A DNA stretch of 64,000 bases from Datura wrightii (taxonomy: Eukaryota > Streptophyta > Magnoliopsida > Solanales > Solanaceae). The position numbers and the translations under genes are program-made. The stretch is from contig JASDFA010000016.1 in assembly GCA_035772735.1 (NCBI GenBank), forward strand, positions 176,705,001 through 176,769,000, in the 5' to 3' direction. Below the pieces are notes generated by a model that was given only the letters and a program-made list of their open reading frames with translations, was not told the DNA's origin and searched no databases. How positions within the stretch are numbered: position 1 is the first letter of the stretch; each line of letters begins with the position of its first letter. Of this stretch, positions 58,061 to 64,000 are shown in pieces.

Positions 58061-61000
58061 GTGGTCAGCACCAAAATAGGTTCTATGCTTTAGCACCCCG
58101 CCAGGAGCAGGAGGTCTCCCCGGATGTGTTCACGAGTATGTAACGAGTTTTTCATATTGATGTTTATGCTTTGCTGGATCCGGGGGCTACTTTGTCTTTT
58201 GTGAATCCTTATATTTCTAGTAGCTTTGGAGATAGTCTCGAGACTCTGTCAGAACCATTTTCAGTTTCTACTCCTGTCGGTGATTTGGTTGTAGCTAGGC
58301 GAGTGTATAGAGGATGCCCGATCACTATATCGCATAAAGTCACCTCCACAGATCTTGTAAAGTTAGCAATGACTAATTTTGACATTATTCTAGGCATGGA
58401 TTGGTTGTATGCGTGTTATGCTTCTATAAATTGTAGAACCCATGCAGTAGAGTTCCGCTTTCCGGGTGAGTCAGTCTTAGAGCGGAAGGGTTAATTCAGC
58501 TGTACCTGCAGGTCATTTCATTTCCTAAGGATAGGAAGATGATTTCTAAGGGTTTCATGTATCATCTAGTCAGGGTTAAGGATGTTGAGTCCGAGACCCC
58601 GACTATCCAGTCAGTTTCAGTGGTGCGTGAGTATCCAGAAGTATTCCTAGACGATTTATCAGGTGTTCCTCCAGAGAGGGAAATTGATTTTGGTATTGAC
58701 CTTTTACCCGAAACGCAACCTATCTCTATCCCTCCTTACAGGATAGCTCCAGCTGAGCTAAAGGAGTTGAAGGATCAGTTGAAGGACTTGTAAGATAAGG
58801 GCTTCATTAGACACTGTAAGTCTCCATAGGGTACACCAGTCTTATTTTTCCGAAAGAAGGATGACTCGCTTCGGATGTGCATTGACTATCGGCAATTGAA
58901 CAAAGTAACCATTAAGAACAGGTACCCTCTTCCCAATATCGATGATTTGTTTGACCAGCTTCAGGGTGCCAAGTGTTTCTCAAAGATAGATTTCAGGTCC
59001 GAGTAGCATCAGCTCAGACTTCGGGAATGTGATGTCTCTAAGACAGCCTTCAAGACATGGTATGGTCATTATGAGTTTGTAGTTATGTCTTTTGGACTAA
59101 CAAATACTCCTGCAGCTTTTATAGACCTGATGAATAGTGTATTCAAGCCATATTTGGATATGTTCATGATCGTGTTTATTGATGTTATCCTCATATACTC
59201 TCAGAGCAAGGAGGAGCATACTGATCATTTGAGAGTAGTGCTTCAGACCCTTAAGGATCGCCAATTGTATGCCAAGTTCAGCAAGTGCGAGTTTTGGGTG
59301 ATGTGGTATCAAGCTAAGGCATAAAAGTGGATTCTCAAAAAATTGAGGCAGTGAAGAATTTTCCTAGACCGGTGAACCCTTCGGATATTCGCAGTTTCTT
59401 GGGTTTATCTGGCTATTATCGGAGATTTGTTGAAGGTTTCTCATCCATTGTGGCACCTTTGACCAAGCTGACTCATAAAAAGGTAAAGTTTCAATAGTCG
59501 GAGGCTTGTGAGAGGAGCTTCCAAGAGTTGAAGACTCGACTTACTACTGCACCGCCGTTGACCCTACCCGAGGGTACGGATGGTTTTATGGTGTATTCTG
59601 ATGCTTTGTGAATCAGACTCGGATGTGTATTGATGCAGTGATGGAAAGTGATAGCATATGCCTCTAGACAATTAAAGATCCATGAGAAGAATTACCCGAC
59701 CCATGATCTGGAGTTGGCTGCAGTGGTATTTGCATTGATGTTATGGAGACATTACTTGTATGGGGTCCATCTGGATGTGTTTATGGACCACAAGAGCTTA
59801 AAATATGTGTTCACACAGAAGGATCTCAATCTACGATAAAGGAGGTGGTTAGAGATACTCAAAGACTATGATATGAGTGTTCTTTACCATCCAGATAAGG
59901 CTACTGTGGTAGCAGAGTCACTTAATAGGCTTTATATGGAGAGTGTGTCCCATGTGGATGAAGGAAAGAAGGAGCTGGTGAAAGATGTGCATCATCTTGC
60001 AAGGTTAGGAGTTAGGTTAGTGGGCTCTACCGATGGCGGTGTTGTTGTTCAAAGTGGATCCAAATCATCCTTGGAGACTGATGTGAAAGCTAGGCAAGAT
60101 GAGGACCCGATTTTGATAAAGTTAAAAGAAGTCATTCAAAGTCAGAAGGTAGAAGTATTCTCCCAAGGGGGAGATGGTGTGCTTTGGTACCATAGTCGCC
60201 TATGTGTCCCAAATGTGGGCGATTTGAGGAGCCGAATATTGCATGAGGCCCATGGATCCAAGTATTCCATCCATTTGGGTGCCACCAAGATGTATCGTGA
60301 CTTACGAGAAATCTATTGATGGGATGGCATGAAGAAGGATATTGCAGAATTCGTAGCCAAGTGTCCGAACTGTCAGCAGGTAAAGGTTGAACATCAAAGG
60401 CCGCGAGGAGTACTTCAAGATATCAACATTCCTACTTGGAAGTGGGAAGAAATTAATATGGATTTCATAACAGAATTACCTCATACTCGCAGACAATATG
60501 ATTCCATTTGGGTTGTGGTAGACAGGTTGACCAAGACTGCACATTTTTTATCAAATGAAAACTATGGACTCAGCGGAGTATTACGCCAAGCTATATATCC
60601 GGGAGTTGGTTTGATTGCATGGAGTGCCCTTGTCTATTATTTCAGACTAAGGTGCTTAATTTACCTCCTAGTTTTGGCGGTCTTTTCAAAAAGGGCTTGG
60701 GACTCAAATTAAGCTCAGCACAACATTTCATCCGCAAACAGATGGTCAAGAGGAGCGGACAACCCATACTCTCGAGGACATGTTGAGAGCATGTGTGATG
60801 GACTTCAAAGGTAGTTGGAATGATCACTTTCCCTTGATCGAGTTTGCTTGTAATAATAGCTATCACTCCAGCATTCAGATGGCACCGTTCGAGGCTCTTT
60901 ATAGGTGGAGATATAGATCACCCATCGGATGGTTTGAGGTTGGTAAGGCATCTATGATAGGGCCAGATTCGGTTCATGAGGCTATGGTGAAGGTTCAGTT

Positions 61001-61515
61001 GATAAGGGACGGGCTAAAAACCGCTCAGATTCGTCAAAAATCCTATGCTGATGTAAGGAGGAGAGAGTTGGAGTTCGAGGTGGATGATTGGGTGTTCCTG
61101 AAGGTATCTCCCATAAAGGGAGTGATGCGGTTTAGGAAGAAAGGAAAACTCAGTCCCCGCTATGTTGGTCCCTACCGGATCGTCAGAAGAGTTGGTAAGT
61201 TAGCGTATGAGTTGGAATTGCCCTCATAGTTGTCTTCTGTGCATCCTATGTTTCATGTATCACTTTTGAAGAATGTTTGGGAGATCCAGCTCTAGTAGTC
61301 TCGGTGGATAGCGTTGGTGTGAAAGATAGCCTTAGCTATGAGGAGGTTCTGGTGGAAAAATTAGATCGTCAGGTTCGGAAGCTAAGGAATAAGGAAGTAG
61401 CTTCAGTTAAAGTATTATGGAGGATCAACATGTTGAAGGAGCTACGTGGGAAGCCGAAACAGATGTGAGGGATAAATACCTGCATTTTTTCTCTACCGGC
61501 TTAGTTCCAACTTGA
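58061..61515 (+). pseudogene. pol: Element D pol: protease, RT, RNase H, integrase, chromodomain
   Basis: Protease: LLDPGATLSFVNPY (58168-58212) in a 107-codon frame. RT: EIDFGIDLLPETQPISIPPY (58680) onwards; the catalytic box reads FIDV, the second Asp (GAT) having become Val (GTT) at 59184-59186. RNase H 59648-59839 (LWRHYLYGVHLDVF), ending AESLNR where relatives have ADALSR. Integrase: zinc part with HLGATKMY and CPNCQQVK (60370), core start INMDFITELPHTRR (60457). The second-Asp region (60600-60720) is frameshifted and unreadable; FACNNSYHSSIQMAPFEALY (60843) and RYVGPYRIVRRVG (61159) are clean. Chromodomain-like tail split by a frameshift near 61430, stop at 61513-61515. Confidence 0.9.
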
Positions 61516-61745
61516 GATATCAGTTTTTCCCTATGAATCTACTTAGTTTTCATGTTCAAATCATGTGTTCAAGTTCCTTTTATGTATATAGATGTGTATG
61601 TGAAGCATGAAATCAATTTAGCTATGTGATATGAATCGGAGGTAGTCATTCCGTTAGTTTTTGGTTTAAATGATCAGTATTTGGGTGTAAGGATTGCATG
61701 TCTTTGTTTTTTGCTTGTTTCCTACATTCGAGGACGAATGTTCCC

Positions 61746-61757
61746 AAGGGGGAGATA
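61746..61757 (+). other. Polypurine tract of D
   Basis: AAGGGGGAGATA just before the right LTR. Confidence 0.85.
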
Positions 61758-61758
61758 T

Positions 61759-63919
61759 TGTAGTACCTCAAAATTGCATAAGATTAGACCCGAGATCAAA
61801 ATTTGAAGTTGGCTGAAAAACTGGGAAAAAGGCACATGACGGATGATGTAACGACCCGTGGTTGGAAACCATGGGTCGTTGTTAGCAGTTGTGGGAGGAA
61901 TTTGAACCTTGGCAGCTGGGGATACCACGGGTCATCCAACGACTCGTGGTGAGAAGTGACAACCCGTGGTCACCAATTGTGGTTTAGGTTGCCAGAATTT
62001 CCAGTGCACTTAACGGATTAGTACCACGACTCATTGGAAGCAACCACGAGTCGTGGTGAGGCTCGTGGTAAGGGATGTTCAGGATTTATCAAGGGACTGA
62101 CAATGGTCGATCCTACGATCCATGAGAAGAGACCACGACTCGTCCTGTTGAGTCGTGGCTAGAATCCGAAGTCAGATGTTGGGCAGTGCAAACAACGAAC
62201 CATACCACGAGTCGTGGTAGCATCCAACGACTCGTAGGTACGCCCGTGTGATTGATCAGTGAAGGTTTTCAGGGTGATTTCATTAAGGGTATTTTTGACT
62301 TTGCTATGCTCTAGGGCCCCAAACTACATCGTTTTACGTATTTTTCTGGACATAATAAGATAGGTTAAGTTCCCCTTGCATAAGCCATTTCCATGCATGC
62401 AAATTAAGAAGATTTTAAAGAGATCAAGCTCCATCAATCCTCCCTTGGGCATTCAAAGAACCTTGGAATCTAACCTTACCCAGGTATGTAGGGTTACAAA
62501 TGGGTGTTTCCATTCACACCCATGCCCATTCTCTATTAATGTATGAAAATCTATCAAAAATCTCATGGAGTTTTGAATTCAATTTTATGAAAATCTAATG
62601 ATTTACTAATGGGCTAATATGATTTGTGATCTACATCATATGTTATGAATTTTGACCAGATTTTACAATTATTTTTCTTATAAAATTATTGATTTCGATT
62701 TCTACTAAATTAAGCCTATTTAAGCATGACCTATGATGAATCATTTATTATCTTCTCTTCAATTGATGATATTTACAAGCCCAACATGATTTATTATTTT
62801 AAATATGGATTTATTCTATTACCCATCATGATTTGATGATTTACAAGTTATATGTATGATCTACAAGTATGCATGAACCCTATGATTTACGAATTATGTT
62901 TTGGCCGACTCACTGGCCTCATGTCATGGCTAGTTCATGTATGTACAAGTATGTTTATGATTATCATGATTTAACTATCCCATGAATTCATGCTTGTTAT
63001 ACTATGAGCACTATATATGTTTTAAGAGTAGTATCGAACTCCGAATAGGTTCGGGGCCTAGGCTCTGCCCCAGATCTCATAAACTATGTGCCACCATAGG
63101 TATGTTGTGACCTCTTTTGTGAGTGTCCTCATCCAAAATGGCCCTTTTTCATGGTGATATCATAATTTCATGGTTCTACTCTTGGCAAGGTACGGACACC
63201 CTCCCGACTAGGGTTACAAGTTGGGCTTCATGTGTGCTCATATGGGGTATGTAAGTTAAGAGAATCTCCCACTGTTCCTCATGATTTAAGCATGTTTATG
63301 ATTAAGTAAATTGGATCAATTTATGTTCAATATAGCTTTTCTCTCATGATTATAATTACGAATGTACTATGAAAGTCTCGAAAACCTTGAGTCTTATGTT
63401 ATGTTATGTTACAATATGTACACTATGAGCATGATGTACTACTCTTATGATATTTTATGAGCTTTATGTATTTTAAGTGTCTGTTTCACTCACCTTGAAT
63501 ACTTGGTATATTCCATGTACTGGCCGCACACTTTCTATGTTATATCGTTTCATGATACAGGACTCGGCTCTCAGGCTCATACTCATCCTTAGACCATCTT
63601 GGAATTACTATCAGCTTTATTAGTGAGTCCTCATATTCCGAGGACCGTTTGACTAGTCTTTATGTTGTTCTTTTGTTTCAGTTTGACCGGGTTAGTTGGG
63701 GATGTTATCCCATCAACCCATCTTTCAGCTTGTATGTATGTCTAGTGATTCCGTACGATATGATATGCTATGTTACATTTACGTTTCCGTTATGCCTTAT
63801 GTTCAGTCTTCCACTTAAGTGAATGAAGTTAGATGTATGCTTATGCCATGGGTCGACTTGGGACCTCTCGAGGTTCCTTGTCCCGTGTTACAATCCGGGT
63901 CTACGTTTGGGTCGTCACA
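61759..63919 (+). mobile_element. Element D right LTR
   Basis: 2161 bp, TGTAGTACCTCAAAATTG...GGGTCGTCACA. Confidence 0.92.
61840..62250 (+). repeat. Palindromic cassette of D right LTR
   Basis: Two perfect copies of ACCACGAGTCGTGGT (62043-62057 and 62204-62218), at the same places where the left LTR has one-base-changed copies. Confidence 0.85.
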
Positions 63920-64000
63920 CTCTGTCATGACTCCAAAGGGTGGATCGTGCGGGCACCTACATCGACTCTGACTCAATAGGAGAACCTTCTTGCCAACATA
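63920..64000. other. Flank right of element D with an LTR-end fragment
   Basis: After the CTCTG duplication the sequence TCATGACTCCAAAGGG... is the inverted counterpart of 42411-42485. It continues the sequence that stood left of D before the insertion. Confidence 0.5.

Larger units (their letters stand above)
54480..63919 (+). mobile_element. Element D: Tekay-like chromovirus, full structure
   Basis: Left LTR, primer site, gag, pol with chromodomain-like tail, polypurine tract and right LTR are all present. The flanks carry CTCTA (54475-54479) and CTCTG (63920-63924), a target duplication with one later change. The LTRs are very similar apart from point changes and small indels (a 36 bp loss near 63727 in the right LTR), so it is one of the younger insertions here. 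Confidence 0.93.

Overview
The window is eukaryotic plant DNA and consists almost entirely of nested LTR retrotransposons; I find no host gene, tRNA gene or rRNA gene. The gypsy (Ty3) chromovirus elements use an initiator-Met-tRNA-type primer site and end in a chromodomain, the Tekay/Del pattern. The Athila-like gag-protease elements use an Asp-tRNA-type primer site. A fold-back element with ends reading GGCTTAATACAT is also present. Together these fit a dicot, most likely a large repeat-rich Solanaceae genome (inference). All element reading frames carry stops or frameshifts except one 303-codon ORF at 23346-24257.

Layout. 2-6927: a very long non-coding LTR-like unit, probably minus-strand, containing a 2.1 kb solo LTR (820-2905, target duplication TATGT). 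6928-18081: two copies of one Tekay-like family (T1, T2) sharing the LTR at 10975-13041. T2's right LTR is cut by the next element. 18082-24377: E1, an Athila-like element with LTR, primer site, gag and protease but no reverse transcriptase or integrase, plus a late ORF. 24409-30652: E2, a second gag-protease element on the minus strand, split by a solo LTR of the E1 family (26470-27864, duplication GTCTT). 30661-41444: Tekay-like element A, whose right LTR carries an internal tandem duplication of about 790 bp. 41445-42485: fragments of other elements. 42880-51668: Tekay-like element B (duplication ATATA), internally deleted, with solo LTR C (49188-51419) in its remaining right LTR. 52676-53150: a 475 bp fold-back MITE in AT-rich DNA. 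54480-63919: Tekay-like element D with near-identical duplications (CTCTA/CTCTG).

The most unusual signal cuts across families. Many LTRs carry clusters of short quasi-palindromes with a single unpaired centre base (for example ACCACGAGTCGTGGT or CTCCGTGTCACGGAG). The clusters lie upstream of the promoter region; a TATA box follows directly in T, E1, the E1-family solo LTR and E2. One sequence type (ACGA-S-TCGT) occurs in Tekay-like A, B and D and in Athila-like E2. A second type (GTGSCACGGAG) occurs in Tekay-like T and Athila-like E1. A third (TGACGG/CCGTCA) is in LTR C. E1 and E2 carry a second cluster inside the element, ahead of a GTAAGT donor; in E1 this is followed by a 3' splice acceptor five bases before the late ORF. 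This looks like a shared, exchangeable promoter-proximal module.

Nesting order by inclusion: T1 before the 2-6927 unit before the 820-2905 solo LTR; T2 before E1; E2 before its solo LTR, and E2 probably before A; B before C. The MITE-bearing AT-rich DNA is the oldest background on the right side.
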